A DNA stretch of 64,000 bases, taken from positions 79,880,576 to 79,944,575 of the forward strand of contig OY754329.1 of assembly GCA_963573305.1 (NCBI GenBank). Reading direction: 5' to 3'. Source of the stretch: Pyrrhosoma nymphula (lineage: Eukaryota > Arthropoda > Insecta > Odonata > Coenagrionidae). Positions 12,141 to 24,579 of this stretch are shown here, piece after piece. The position numbers were made by a program, and so were the translations under genes. Position 1 is the stretch's first letter. Each line of letters begins with the position of its first letter. Below the pieces are notes generated by a model. It was not told the origin of the DNA. It worked only from the letters and a program-made list of their open reading frames with translations, and did no database searches.

Positions 12141-14143
12141 GCTTCTGAGCACTGTTGTCTCCACCTGACCTTGGTATTCATATCCTTACCTCGGCCGCTT
12201 CTCCCACAATCTCAAATTTAAGCTCTACTTTTAGCCTGTTCTGAAATCTGAATTAAAATCCTTCCCGCCCACTCCACTACTTCCTCAAACTACCACCTAC
12301 CAAACATTTTCACTTCTGACCGAAGGTACATAAAAGATTATTGACATTATTTTAAAGTGCCTTAAAAATGACATTTTAAGCTGTCGAATCTGATCAGTAG
12401 AATTAAATATTGTGAGCAGCAATGCAAAGTGTGGAGTAGTGCAAGAAAAACTGCGATCTATAATTTGTTTAACCAAGAGAAGGTATGCAGAAGGGATAAA
12501 GACCTGTTGGATAATGAAGCCATTGCCAGTTCGACAATTTCACGCAAGTCGTAATCAGCAATTATAAATTCAAATTATTAGTCATTTCCGACCTGAATTA
12601 TTTTAACATCACGTGCATCCACGATACTACGTCATCATATGAATCCTATTGTGAGAAAAGGGGGGGATATCTTGAGGGTGGGAGAGAAATCATAAATTGT
12701 GTTTTGAGGAACTGGCCTTCTATAAAGTATAACGTCGAAGGGTAGGGTATCAAGGGATGGGAAGGAATTGAATAATACACGACCATTTATTTTACCGTTA
12801 AAATTTTCAGTCCAAAGCTACGTGAAGCATAGCTGAATCCTATTGATGAGAACAGCACTCGCAACCACACTCCAAGATCGGTTGCAAATCGCAATGAACG
12901 GAGCATAGTCCACTGGCTATGGTACACATAAAGTGTCTTGTATTTGTCAAAACCGGTGATTTCAAGAAAATCCACAAAGTTATGACTGAAACTGTCATGC
13001 TTATTTTACTTTTCGCCACCTATTTTGGATCTTTTCTTCTGTTGAAGTAATCAATGCAATCGATAGTGGTCATAAGATGATGAAAATCTTGGCTGGAACT
13101 GTCATATGGTTTAACATTCATGGAAATAATCCAATAGTGATGTCTTTCATCAATATAAAACTTCGTTAATTACCTTCGTTAATAAAGTCGGCTTTCGCGG
13201 TGTTTAACTTGATAAGTAGCATCTTTTGGGCGTTCCTACGCGTAAAGATGTCAACATCACAACAGTTTCCCCAGCCATTCAGCTGGTGTCTTTAGTTCAG
13301 TAGTGTAAACATGTTCTTTGTTTGTCTTCCAAACCAAAATCTCAAAAGTAAGAATACAATAATGTAATTTATAAACACGGATTGCAAAGTAGGATGGAAT
13401 ATTAAAGACAAAGATTTATGTTATGTGAAGATTGATCTTACAAAGTCACATACAAAAAGAAAAAAATTTAGATTTTGGAAAAAAGTTTATTTTAGAAAAC
13501 AAGTGACCGAACGATCAATCGAGTAACATATTTCAAGAAAATATGGTAAGCTATGCATTAAAGAACGAACATATATTAGTAATAAGGAAGAATGTATTTT
13601 TATTTCCATGCAATTCTTAATAAATACTAATCATTTCTCAGTTTTTGCTTGATTACAGTAAACGTTGGTATTATTCATACACATTTCTCGTCAATGATTG
13701 ACTTAAACATCTAATTCTTAAATCAGTAAAAGTAGGTGTGTAATACTTGCCATTTTTTTGAAAAACTGGAGGTTCTATTTTTTTTTAATTAAAACGATCC
13801 TCGACGAGAGTGCCACGGCTATCACAAAACTCCAAATTATAGGGCTACTCAAGCGAAGGTGCATTAAAAAAACTAAACGGAGACTTTATTCGGAGAGCGA
13901 TTGTGAGGAGTAAACTGAGTTGTAAGAAAATCTCCCTCCCCTGGCAGTTTGCATTCATAACCATAAATTTAAACTAGCATACGATTTTGACTTTCTGAAG
14001 GAACAGAACTTGTAACAGGGACATTGAAAAGCAATTATACTTACAAAGGTAAATATTCTCGCTCACTAACATAGTCCACATATCTCATTTTATTGTACTG
14101 GTCTGCGTCATTAATTAGGTCAAAGTTTTTTATGTTGTTTTTA
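12141..14143. other. AT-rich stretch without a recognisable gene
   Basis: No frame exceeds 62 codons and none is recognisable. Between about 12970 and 13115 a short motif, GACTGAAACTGTCATG or GGCTGGAACTGTCATA, appears twice. I see no tRNA-like sequence, LINE tail or inverted ends. Confidence 0.5.
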
Positions 14144-14442
14144 AATATTTAGTGCCCACTGAATTCAGAAATGTAACTTATTTTGTTCAGTCAGGTCATG
14201 TTTTATTGTTCTCTCATTTTATTAAATATGACATTTCAGAAATTTATTAGTACCTACAATAGATGCTGATTATGGTTTGAAAACAGTCATACATTTGGAT
14301 GAAGTCTAAATTATGAGATAATTGACTAACATCATTATTATGCAAGAAAGGGCCTTTTCAAGGACTTTCGTGTGTATTTTGCTTACGTGACCTGACTGAG
14401 CAAAGTGAGTTACATTTTGAAATTCAGCATGCACTAAATATT
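14144..14442. mobile_element. MITE with 57-bp terminal inverted repeats
   Basis: The left end at 14144-14200 (AATATTTAGTGC ... CAGTCAGGTCATG) and the right end at 14386-14442 (CGTGACCTGACTGAG ... GCACTAAATATT) are reverse complements with a few mismatches. The whole unit is about 299 bp with no coding capacity, as expected of a MITE. The target duplication is unclear because the flanks are AT-rich. Confidence 0.7.
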
Positions 14443-14530
14443 AATTATCACCTAAAAAACCCTTGACCTCAGAAAAAAAGTTTTGAAACGCAGACCAGTG
14501 TTATACATCGCGGTCTAGCAGACTACAGGC

Positions 14531-15496
14531 CGCCAAACACCGAATGCTATACTAAGCGCGCTACCAGATTTCGCCACGTCTCTAAGATTTCGTCAAGATC
14601 CCGTAAAGCGATTTCCCACTGTCCGCTCACACCAAATGCGAGCTATACGAACCGATGCGAACTTCCCTAGCGCTATATCGCAGGGGATTGCTCGGCCGGC
14701 GATTTCCTCTTCGCTTAGCTTCCATGGCGCATGCGCAGTACCAATTGAGGTAAAGTAATGCTTTCGTGCCGCCAGACCAAATTAATTGTTAGCCTACGAA
14801 CAACAGAGGTATTTCAACCAAATTACGTATATTTTCCCTGCACAGTATGCGCATTGTAAAAACCGTACATCATATCAATTATGCCAATATTAACGGAATA
14901 GTCAAGTGTCAAACCTGAGAAGTGCGTTTTATGTTTTCCGCCATCTTGGTAAAAAGTGGAGTTTAATTTATCCCCAACAGGTAGCGTAGTATATCAACTA
15001 ATTTCCCTTCTACAGGTGATTCATTGGATATAGAGTAGAAGGGAAGTTACTACTGCACCATCTTTTGGGGATAAATGTAAACTCCACTTTTTACCAAGAT
15101 GGCGGAAAACGTAAAACGCACTTCTCAGGTTTGACACTCAACTATTCCGTTAATATTGGCGTAAGTAATTGCTATGATGCAAGATTTTTTACAATGCACA
15201 TACTATGCAGATATAATGTACGCAATTTGGTTCAAATACCTCCTTTGTAAGTAGGTTAACAATTAATTTGGGCTGGCGGTACGAAACCGTTACTTTACCT
15301 CAATAGGTACTACGAATGCGCCATGAAAGCTAAGCGAAGAGGAAGCCACCGGCCGAGCCAGGGAAGTTCGCATCGGTTCGCATGGCTCGAATTTGGTGTG
15401 AGCGGACAGTGGGAAATCGCTTTACGGGATCTTGACGAAATCTTAGAGACGTGGCGAAATCTGGTCGGGCGCTTAGCATAGCATTCGGTGTGTGGC
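14531..15496. mobile_element. Foldback element with arms of about 470 bp
   Basis: The left arm (about 14531-15013) and right arm (about 15035-15496) are reverse complements at high identity, separated by some 22 bp. For example CACCGAATGCTATACTAAGC on the left matches GCTTAGCATAGCATTCGGTG on the right, and CCGCCATCTTGGTAAAAAGT matches ACTTTTTACCAAGATGGCGG. Identity stays near 90% or more in the outer 130 bp, with small indels elsewhere. No open frame is conserved in both arms, so the frames at 15065-15596 are probably incidental. It could be a foldback transposon, a long-TIR MITE or a head-to-head duplication. No target duplication was found. Confidence 0.85.
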
Positions 15497-17400
15497 ATGG
15501 GGACAATATTGCCCGTCGTTGTAGGCAACCCGAAATGCAACAATGATGAGTAATTTGCAGGAGTTCAAGGATATATGTATCTCCGAATCCTTTCATTTGT
15601 GAAATTACCGAATGAAGCGTAGGTATTGAAAAATTTAAGCTTGATCACACATAAATTAATTTACAAAACAATCGCCTTAGAAATTCACAATATCATCCCT
15701 CGAAAAGAAAATAGGCAAACTAACGCAGCTAACTGCTGCACCTACCGTGGTTTGGTGTGAAGAATTATGAAAAAATTAAACAAGATAAATAAGTTCCTCT
15801 TCCAAATTAGCAGAACCTACCTCACGACAGGAAAGCCCTCAATTTCATGAATTACGATCCAACCAAAATAAATACTGAAGGCAAATTGTTCAGAAGACTT
15901 TATTTTAAAGTTTTGATTTTTGTTAACTATTTTCGGTTTACATGAGTTTGAAAAAATCATCACAGCATGCCAACAATTTTCCAAGAGATTCCCCGTATTT
16001 GCGTATTAATTGCATGTGTTATCCATTTAACAAGGCCAACGACGTATTAAGACGGCGTCAAATTTTCTCAAAATTATCGCTCCACACAACTCTTTCTTAA
16101 GTAAAGTAAGAAAATATTTCAACGCCACCTTTGACTGCTATAAATACATTTCATCAAAAAACTCTTGGAATGAAAGTGGGAAACCTGAAATTTGGGTGCC
16201 ATCTACAAATGCTTTCATATGATGTATCAGCAACCGGGCCTTGTACCTGCTGGTTACTGTATCAGTCGTGGCAATGGGGAGCGTTCAAACAGGACTCAAT
16301 GGGCATAAATGAAGGGCCAAGTGGACTTCGCGCGATAGGAAAATCTGAAGTCAGATTTTAAAATAAGTCACCATCAGTAGGAAGCTGGCACAGTCGGAGT
16401 AAACGAAAAAAAATCAAACGTCGTTGTGAGGAAATGGAAGGACACCTCTCTTATTCGACGAGCTCACGTTAGGAACGCATGAAGCGAAGGCCCCAAACTG
16501 GATGTGAGGAGATAATATCAACTAGTAGACAAGGAGGGCAAAGAATATACACTCGAAAGTCGAAGGCGCTTGCACATTTGAATGTTGAAGAGATTACCTT
16601 TCTCAAACATCATTTATGCACATGCTGAAGATATTATTTGTGATATTCAAATATCACTATTAAACAGATATTATGGGAAAATTGCGTTCATTTCAATGTA
16701 TCGACGTTATTGTGCATACAGTCACTATAGCATTTATTTTCACAACCACGCATTTCTTTGCCTGTTCAATACATCGCACTAACATCGAATATTTTCGCAA
16801 AATAAAGAAACATTGAGCAAATGTTATGAAATATGAGATGGAATGCATTGCCTTATTTCACATAATTACATACTTACCCTATGTACCCTACCAAAAGGTT
16901 TAGTCCACCGAATAATTTTTCAATTATAAGCACGTATACCTTGGGAATGTGACATTCACAACCACGTTGCATTTCGTATTTACATCGCATTAGCTAATGT
17001 CGACGTCGAGTTTCTATCTTCACTTTCTCAATTGCTAATTAACATTATACCACTCTTCTTACTAGCGAAATTGACCATAGTTTTGGGTCATCTAATATTT
17101 CAAACTCTCAACTAATAGCTAAAGCTAACACTATAAATTGGGACAAAAAACTGGTATCGTAACAATATCCGCAGATGGTACAAAAGCATCATCTTGAGGC
17201 ATATAAAACTGAGCATACAGGTGATATTGCGTAGGTCTACATTTAAAAAGAGACCCATTTCCAAATACTAATATATGGGCGAAGTTTGAAGCAAATTTTG
17301 ACACTTGAGGCAACACCTTAAGCTCTTGGCTCCATTCTGGTTCCAGAAATCTCCATCGCGTACGTTTGTTTTTCATAAAGCAGTTCCACCCCACATCCTG
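15497..17400. other. AT-rich stretch without a recognisable gene
   Basis: Frames at 16131-16361, 16582-16782 and 17131-17394 (minus) are 66-87 codons and match nothing I know. The last lies just downstream of a Penelope relic on the same strand and could be its decayed 3' region. No repeats or tRNA-like boxes stand out. Confidence 0.4.
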
Positions 17401-17437
17401 TGAGTGTGCTCAGGTCGAAGTTGCGTTTTGCCGCTTT

Positions 17438-17745
17438 TTATCGACGTTTCTGCCCTTGAGAGTGCTGATTTGCTGTTTGTCGTTTTTGGTGTAATAACTC
17501 AATTTTTGTTGAAGTTAGAGGATATCCGTCCTCTCGATTGAAATTTTCCCGATTCTTCATCATTTCTACGGCTTCTCTAGTGAGTCGAGGAAAATAGCGA
17601 TTTTCCTTAGCCAGTACTGTTGTACTGTCAAACTCAATTTGGTGCTGGCCACGCATATGTTCTGCGATTGCGGAGATACGGCACTGTTTCTTTTCCGTGG
17701 CCCTCTGGTGCTCTTTAGTCCTGATTTTTACGGCATTAAAAAATT
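17438..17745 (-). pseudogene. Penelope-like element GIY-YIG endonuclease C-terminus
   Basis: Reading leftward from about 17730, the frame gives KEHQRATEKKQCRISAIAEH, then ILE-type text VLAKENRYFPRLTREAVEM, then ENFNREDGYPLTSTK. This is the C-terminal part of the GIY-YIG nuclease region of Penelope-like elements (the AEH, 'R-x-x-RL-x-REA-x-E' and 'NFNREDG' blocks). The GIY and YIG motifs themselves would lie to the right and are lost, replaced by MITE-like sequence. The frame is open over about 95 codons, so decay within it is modest. Confidence 0.7.
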
Positions 17746-18045
17746 AAAAAATGTTATTTTCAGTTCTCTCCATACATATTTCTTTTAAGCTTTACAATTA
17801 GATAAAACAAACCTAATTGAAGCAAAATTAGTCAAAGTTTCAATAGATTACTAAAAAATATTTATATTTAAAAATTTTAAAATAAACAGCAATTTTGTAA
17901 ACTCCGTTTTGCAAAAAGTATCAAAAATTGGTGCTGACATTCCCGCCAATCGTAAAATTCATCATTTTGACGATAAGACGACGGAAAACTCGCCGATTTT
18001 GTCCATTTCCGTCACGTCAGCAAATGTCGATCGTAATCCCACCCT
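17740..18045 (-). mobile_element. MITE family 1, copy B (left-end fragment)
   Basis: The right edge (GTCGATCGTAATCCCA, about 18027-18042) is the reverse complement of the left end of copy A at 5449. Similarity continues inward, including the TTTTTGCAAAA and AATTGCTGTTTA stretches near 17880-17920. The opposite end is missing, and the element runs into the Penelope relic at about 17740. Confidence 0.5.
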
Positions 18046-19124
18046 GAAGGTATCAAAATAGTGCACGCCACTAGAGTATCAACGTCAATAGTGCACGCCA
18101 TCTAGTTACGGAGTAAGCCACCGCAGGAGGCATATGTGAAATAGAATTATCACGTGGAAGAAATCCGGGAAACCCACGTCCAAGGAGAGGTCCTTGCTCT
18201 TTGCTGACTTCTTGACCTCAAGGGATTATAAGGTTACTTAGGTGGTCAGCGATGGGCACCGCACGTTCAGCACACACGTTTCACTCACAAACACTAAACG
18301 CACATCCGTGGAGGAGCTGATGTAAGACTTTTCCGATGCACCCGTGGGCAATTCTTGAGAGAAGTCTTATTTTTCCGGTTGGCTGCTCTGGATTGAAGCG
18401 AGAGAGAAGGTACTTGAGTGCCTTTTTCTCCTCACTTTTCTCCCTCCAGCTTGTATTTTTTTGTTGTATTCGTTATCCTCAGACCGTGCGCGCGATGAAT
18501 TTCAATACAGCACCCGTCGGATGGGGAGGAGTACTACGGGGAATACAAGAAGTTAGGGACGATATATCCTACGGCAAGGAGGAACCGAGGGAGAGGAATT
18601 GAGGAAGAAGAATCCATGACCAGCGACGTTCGGGCGTGAAATCAGCCGCAAGATATTCACCTCGAGAAAAGGTCGTGAACCTAACAGAGCGTTTCGTGCG
18701 TCACTTGGTGGAAATCTTTATCGTTCAAAATGTTGAGCAAGAAAAGCTTCGCTTATTTCCACACTTTTTTATTTTCTCCAGCCAACCAAGGTTTCGTCAT
18801 TGTGTAACGTTTTCAAGTTATATAGAGTTGACCGTTAGAAATTTTAAAAACATGGAAAAAACCCAGTCTTTTTGATGAAGAGCGCATTTAAGAAGAAAAT
18901 ACAGCTCTTTAATCGACAGCTTTAAACTTTTTATGCCTTTTTAGTTATGTAGCAAAAACAACAATATCAACACAACTTTATAAACAACATAGCTGTTACT
19001 AATCTCCAACACTTTTCTCAACCAAAGCATAAAAAAAGGTTCGCGGTAAAATCGCACGGCATGACTCGACTTCTCCTGCAGCTTCCTCCTCTTCCGTTCA
19101 TTGGCTATAGCGCTAGCTCATGGT
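18046..19124. other. No recognised gene; short tandem repeat at the left edge
   Basis: ATAGTGCACGCCA occurs at about 18057 and 18091, separated by 34 bp. Plus-strand frames at 18336-18602 (88 codons) and 18636-18875 (79 codons) show no domain. The region is otherwise unremarkable. Confidence 0.4.
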
Positions 19125-19915
19125 ACCAGGAGTGAGGGCTTGCAATAAATCTTAGTAAATGCACTGCAGTTCATTTCTTGTGTAAGTCAACATTCCAATG
19201 CCAAGTCTACGCCACGGGCGGAATAAACATAAAAGTCGTCAGACCAAATAAAATATTTGGAAATTACCTCAACTTCAAAACTATCGTGGAGAACACACAT
19301 ATTAAACATATGCGGCACACCAAAGATAGAAACTAGGGTTTATCAAGCGTATTATAGGACGGTCCTCGGATTAAAAAAAAATTGAAAGAGAGGTGCTACT
19401 TCGCTCTGGTTAGACCACACATATCCCATACACCGCGAGCATTTGGGACCCTGGGCAAAAAGATTCGACTTGAAAAATAATTAAAATACAACGGAAAGCC
19501 GTGCACTTCCTTAAAAAGTGCTACGATCGAACAAAAGGTGTTTTATTTCAATAAGAGGAATTAGGTTGGGACCCAATAGAGACTAAGGGACCCTTAGATT
19601 ACTGATAAATTCCAAAGAGGTGTGTTTCAGTGTGACACAGAGAATATAATTTGACGCCGCATCATATCATTACGTCGGGCAGGAAAGATATAATAAGAGG
19701 CATACATTGCTGAACAAATAGGTACAAAATTCGTTCTTGCCACGCACTTTAAGTGACCCCAGTGACCGCAATGAAAACTGAGACCCACTGAAAACACTGC
19801 AGAAATACGCTTCACCTTTTCACCTACCAATAACATTCTCTTTTACAGCTTTACGCGGCTGGTGTCCTAACACCCCCTGCCACACGTTCATGCGGAGGCT
19901 CACAGGGTAGTATAA
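19125..19915 (+). pseudogene. CR1/L2-like LINE relic, RT C-terminus and 3' end
   Basis: Decayed but readable. GLAINLSKCTAVHFLCKS (about 19137-19190) matches the post-palm 'LNxSKTxAxHF' block. KERCYFALVRPH (about 19390-19425) matches 'LVRPHLEYA'. A later piece aligns with the conserved C-terminal 'RTDRYKNSFF' block. Frameshifts and stops are frequent. The 3' end shares the string CTGGTGTCCTAACACCCCCTGCCACAC and the following GGTAGTAT with the copy at 55.6 kb, which defines one LINE family in this window. It is 5'-truncated, as usual for LINEs. Confidence 0.75.
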
Positions 19916-20079
19916 AAAAATCGGCCTGGAGCGGGAATCGAATTTCTTCGTTATTTCATCGCCGTATTTGCGGCAGGCATGAATATCTCTATGGAGGGAA
20001 TCGGTAAAATGAGAAAAGTGGACTCAGTCAAAGTAGTGTCTTTGTGTCTCACTGTTTTTGCTATAGTTACTAATTTTAG

Positions 20080-20275
20080 TCCCTCTAGGATTGACCCCTC
20101 TTACATCATGCACCCCATGCCTCAGAAAAATAATTACCCTAAATCCTTTCATATCTCTCACTCAAACGTTTGGAATTCTTTGCCGTTGTCAATACAAAAT
20201 TCTGTCTCTCTGCCAATATTTAAGGAGAAACTATTTCATTATTATTTTAGTGAGCCCACATGTCTGTAACATTAC
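20080..20275 (+). pseudogene. LINE RT C-terminal fragment (CR1/Jockey group)
   Basis: The frame ends with HISHSNVWNSLPLSIQNS and LPIFKEKLFHYYFSE, the standard end of many CR1/Jockey-group RT proteins (a 'WNSLP-x-x-I' block, then 'F-K-x-x-L-x-x-YY'). The stop codon is at 20267-20269. The upstream part of the 96-codon frame (19979 onward) does not match and is probably unrelated sequence. A 3' UTR of unknown length follows. Confidence 0.65.
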
Positions 20276-20689
20276 TTTGTAAGCACGTGTACCTTAAAAC
20301 CTTTTTGTTTTCTGCATTTGATTTCCTTTAAACTTAATTAATCTATGCATATTATATCAACCCTAAACTGTATCTCTAGAGCTAATAAAAGCTACAAAAT
20401 GAAAGAGAGACCTCACCAAATTGATTGGTATAAAAATTTTGTCTTTTAACGCACTAATAGTGACTGTAGCAGAAAATAGAAACACAAAAGGAGATATATC
20501 TTTCTCATTTTGTCGCATTTATGAGCTCTAGGAATACTGTTCGGGGTTAACATAATAAACGACCTGAAACTCGTGTGAGCATAATTTTTTAGTTAGTAAT
20601 AGCCTAGGGTTATATTATTGAAGCTTTCAGCTTTCCGATGTCAGGCATCCTACTTCCAGGGACCTCATTTAAGAAAAGAAAAAATCTTC

Positions 20690-20890
20690 CGAGAATCTCT
20701 CCTCCCTTTGGTTGCCGTTGACGTAAGCGTGAGGGAAGTAAAGACTTTGACAAAGTTTTATTATCGTTTTCTGATGGTACCGTCAACGTCCAGCCATCGT
20801 AATATAGTGTCCACTTCATCGCAATTGCCAAACTTCGCGAGGGATAAAGTCAGTTTCTTTCACGTCAGGAAACCTCGACGACCGCCCTAA
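20690..20890 (+). mobile_element. MITE family 1, copy C (right-half fragment)
   Basis: TTGGTTGCCGTTGACGTAAG (about 20709-20728) and AACTTCGCGAGGGATAAAGT (about 20832-20851), with the following TTTCACGTCAGGAAACCTCG, align in the same order with 5771-5957 of copy A. The family's left end is absent, and the copy is more diverged than B. Confidence 0.5.
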
Positions 20891-21509
20891 CGTGAGAGTG
20901 AACTGTCGAACATTACTTTCCCTGCAGGCCGCCTTACACATGGAAGTTGCATTAAAAGTGGTGGCTTTAGAGATTTCTCAGTGTGTATCACCATTTTAAG
21001 GAGACCGTTCTCCTTTCACATTAATTCTGGGTTTTTCCAAAAAAAAAATAATGAACAAGGAAAGTTTGGTCCGAAACTACAGCTTTTCAGTACTAGGGTG
21101 AGATATTAAAGCTTTTCAGTAGGTACTTTGGTCATATTGAATAATTGCAGATAAACTAAAGGCCGAACTTAAGACAGAATCACGGGTTGCTCGTAATTTA
21201 TGCGTAAAGTTATGTAGTTTAACTAAACGTTTTTTTTATATAGAGCAAGGAAGGACATAAGCATAAAACTTCTTAAGTACAATACTTAAATATCCCTTTG
21301 GAATGTAGGTGCCCCTTTGGAGAAACTCCATTTTGGGGATACCGACTCGATAATCTGCTAAAATAACACTGAATATTACTTCGTGTGGTCGCAAATTTGA
21401 CATCATTATCATTTTTGATGTTTTTATAGTATTTTACTAAGTTTTACGCTTTTTTCATATCCTATGAGCAAAGTTTAATTTTAATGTAAGGAATGAGGGC
21501 TCGAAATAG

Positions 21510-22137
21510 ATACAGGTAGCGTTGATGAAAGTTCTCGGGAACTACGGTTTATCAAGCAGATACTAGGAAGGCTCTCCCACGGCAAAGTGAAAGAGAGATT
21601 CTTCTTTGCTCTGGTTAGAGCACATCGCAAATAACCCACGAGCTTCTGAGACTGCGCAGATAGGTGCATTTCACAAAGTAAATAAAATACCACGGGAAAT
21701 CATACATATCGTAAAAAATGCATCGAGTGAACAGATATTTTTACACATCTGATCGAAGGATTAGATTGGGAGACGTAAGGGACTCGGAGGATACTTTGAA
21801 GGCTTAGATTAATCGAAAATTTCATATTTTAATTCGCGTTTCAATACGACCCAGAGGATATTATTTTGACTTCACGTTATATCTCTACCACTGATATTGG
21901 TGACAAATTAGGAGATATTCGCCGCTGAACTGGAAGTAAAACAATCCCTTCTTTACACGTATCATTTGTGATTATAACAAACAAAGCGTCAGACAAACAT
22001 AAGACAAATCGTTAATATACCATTCACCTCTGTTTTCTCCTCTTACTTATGCATCCCCCTGTCATTTCTGGTGTCCTATCGCCCCCTCTCACAAGCCTCT
22101 GCGGCGGTTCTCAAGGTATAATGCAATTATAGATGAG
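21510..22137 (+). pseudogene. CR1/L2-like LINE relic, RT C-terminus and 3' end
   Basis: SRELRFIKQILGRLSHGKV, then KERFFFALVRAH (about 21533-21640), is the RT C-terminal region of the same family as at 19.1 and 55.2 kb. Later, GDKLGDIRR near 21900 matches the 'NDKLREIF' block of the 55.2 kb copy. The 3' end reads CTGGTGTCCTATCGCCCCCT and ends near GGTATAATG. Many frame changes make it a dead copy. Confidence 0.7.
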
Positions 22138-24035
22138 CGTAAATGCGCATATGATTTATGCCCATTTATGAAAAATATTGATTAAATCAATTCAAAAGGA
22201 TTAAATTTGAAGGAATAAATATAAACAGAGTATTGACTTAAATAACTTATTTATTAAATTGGACTTACTATGGGAAAATACTTATGCTATGCAATTCAGG
22301 GACTGGTCTCCATCAAAATAATCGCCGGAACACTGCCAGGAAACAAATTCAAAGAGGAATATTACTAGACTATAATAAGAGCCAAGCAAGTCGCGATAAT
22401 TTTAGAATTAATATTGTCCAATTAAATTATATTGATTGCCAAGAGTAGTAACAAATGCATAAAATAATGAACGAGGATAGCGTCTTTTCATTTTGGGGGT
22501 TGGGGATTATTGTGAATGTTTTCTTTTTAGTTTGACTACCACTTCGAAAAATCGGAAAAAAAGCATAAGTAAATTTATTCTACACCTTCTTTATGCTGAA
22601 AAAAAATTTGGATCTTAATTTTTTCCTTAAAAATTATGTTTATTTAGTTTCTATTAATTTTTTTCTCTTCGGGCACCGAGTTAGTTCTGCTCTGAAAATA
22701 CACACTACAGGTTTTCTTTACCTATTCAAGTCCTTTTTTCAACAAGATTCATTGAAGAGGAAGTAAGAATAAAATGTAAAAATTGGCAAACATCCCCCCC
22801 TGAGCGGTACCCAATGCAGAAGGCTTTAAGGGACGAATGCCTGATTAAATAAGTTTGTGATTCAGTCAACAATACCCAGCAGCTTTTGGCAGTAGAGTAG
22901 AGGAAATTTCACCCATGTTCACAGTGTTTATTACTTTCTATATTATTTTCCAACAATCTATAGATCATAGGATAAAGATCAGTTATTTCCTCGCCACAAA
23001 ATTGAAGTAGTCTACAAGGGTGACTTTGAGGTCAAATAAATCATTATTCAGGGGATGGAAGTAAGCTACTTAGGCATACCAATATCCAAGGGCCAAAACA
23101 TACACTCATTAGTGAGTCTTTGAGCTAGGGATAGCTTTTTCCACCGCTGCTTTGTATCACAATCCATTACGTTATCCCTTCATTGCTATGAGTGACTTTC
23201 GCCAAACGAAGGACTTTCGGGAAACACGGGAATCTGAATACTCGGGCATGGTTATATCCGCGTCAAAGAATGTAAAATGGATTCAAAAGAGCTCTTTACT
23301 GCCTTAACGTCTCTCATCATTAAATTCTTACACTAACTCGTGGGTGGATAGATGATCGTTCTACGTGAAAGACACATATATGGTTCAGGATGCTCCCTTT
23401 GAACTTAAGGCTGAACACGTCTCATTAAGCTTGATTCGGAAATATGCTAGATATAAAAGGGAGCCTTTTGCTTTTTCATTCATCTCTTTCACTTTGACTT
23501 GTTCTCCTTTTGAAAAATATTATCACTCGTTTCGCCTAGGAAGACAAAACTTTGATTGGAGTTCGGAAATGTTGGTGTGATCAGGTATACTATAGGTTCT
23601 ACTACGCTAAGACCTTTAAGTTCTAGTCTAAACTTAAATGAAGACATTCCAAGTCCGTACGCATCATATTCGAGTTCAATTTTTCCTCACAGACGAAAGT
23701 AAAGCTTTTCAGTAAAATATTAAGATGGAGAGTACGTTATATTTTCTTACATTTTTCTCCAGCATAGATTTCCAAGTCATCATAAGTATTTTCTTACGGC
23801 GTACAACTAGTTTTCTAACGGCACCCACGTTCTAAACCACTGAAAATTAGTTTCTCTGCTATTCAACAGTTTGTACTCATTTATTTCGTCTAATTTTAAA
23901 TTCAAATATGTCAATCCAGTTCTCGTGTAAGAAGTCAGTTATTTCTTCCCATGAACTGACATATGCCTGCATTTACCTATCTTTAATTTTCCACCAGCAT
24001 TACTACATAGGTAATTAGGCTAAGATGATGGTAGA
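22138..24035. other. AT-rich stretch without a recognisable gene
   Basis: The longest frame, 23365-23580 (71 codons), has no recognisable motif. Several homopolymer runs occur near 22480-22640. No repeat or tRNA-like pattern was seen. Confidence 0.45.
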
Positions 24036-24039
24036 TAAA

Positions 24040-24365
24040 TGAGGAAGTGCTTAACATGGTGCTTGAGGAGAGGAAACTTGTGGACGAGATTAGGGGAAGG
24101 CAGGGTTGGTGGCTGGAAGCGGAAATGAGGGGCGATTGCTTGCTGAAGGCCGTGATAGAGGGAAGGATGTTGGGAAAGCGGGGAAGGAGAAGAAAGAGAA
24201 TAGGCTTTATGGACGGGATTAAGAAAGGTAGGACTTATTCTGAGATGAAGAAAGAAATACTAGAGGTAGATAGGGCACGGCACGTGTAAGAGTCTGTTGG
24301 ATATTCTCCGACTTTCATCATAACCTACCTCTAACCGGTAGAATACTCAAATGAATGAATGAGGA
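24040..24365 (+). pseudogene. RTE-type LINE 3' fragment with short tandem tail
   Basis: The 80-codon frame (24047-24289) reads VLNMVLEERKLVDEI, then RGDCLLKAVIEGRM, then GKRGRRRKR, then the 'Y-x-E-M-K-K' ending. This is the C-terminal tail of RTE-type endonuclease/reverse transcriptases. It is followed by CCTACCTCTAACCGGTAGAA and a short AATGAATGA tail at about 24349-24362, as in LINE 3' ends. The whole RT core is missing by 5' truncation. Confidence 0.75.
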
Positions 24366-24579
24366 GCATTTTAACACTTATTTTTTTAAGAGTAAAATAA
24401 AATGTTTTTATTTCTAAAAAAACTCTCCAATCCATACATCTCCAATTAAAAGCTCAAACTTTATAATATACTTTTCTGCATTAAATTTTCCAGAAATGCT
24501 TTATTTTGTTTAGAAATCCTAGTTCAGCTAAGATCTGATGAATCAAAGTAAATAGATTCTTTTACCATTGCAGAATAGC

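Noticed and set aside
11796..12164. 122-codon minus-strand ORF
   Set aside because: It covers the BEL/Pao 3' LTR on the wrong strand; non-coding shadow.
15310..15596. Overlapping 77- and 88-codon minus-strand ORFs
   Set aside because: They lie in one arm of the foldback element, and the matching frame is not kept open in the other arm.
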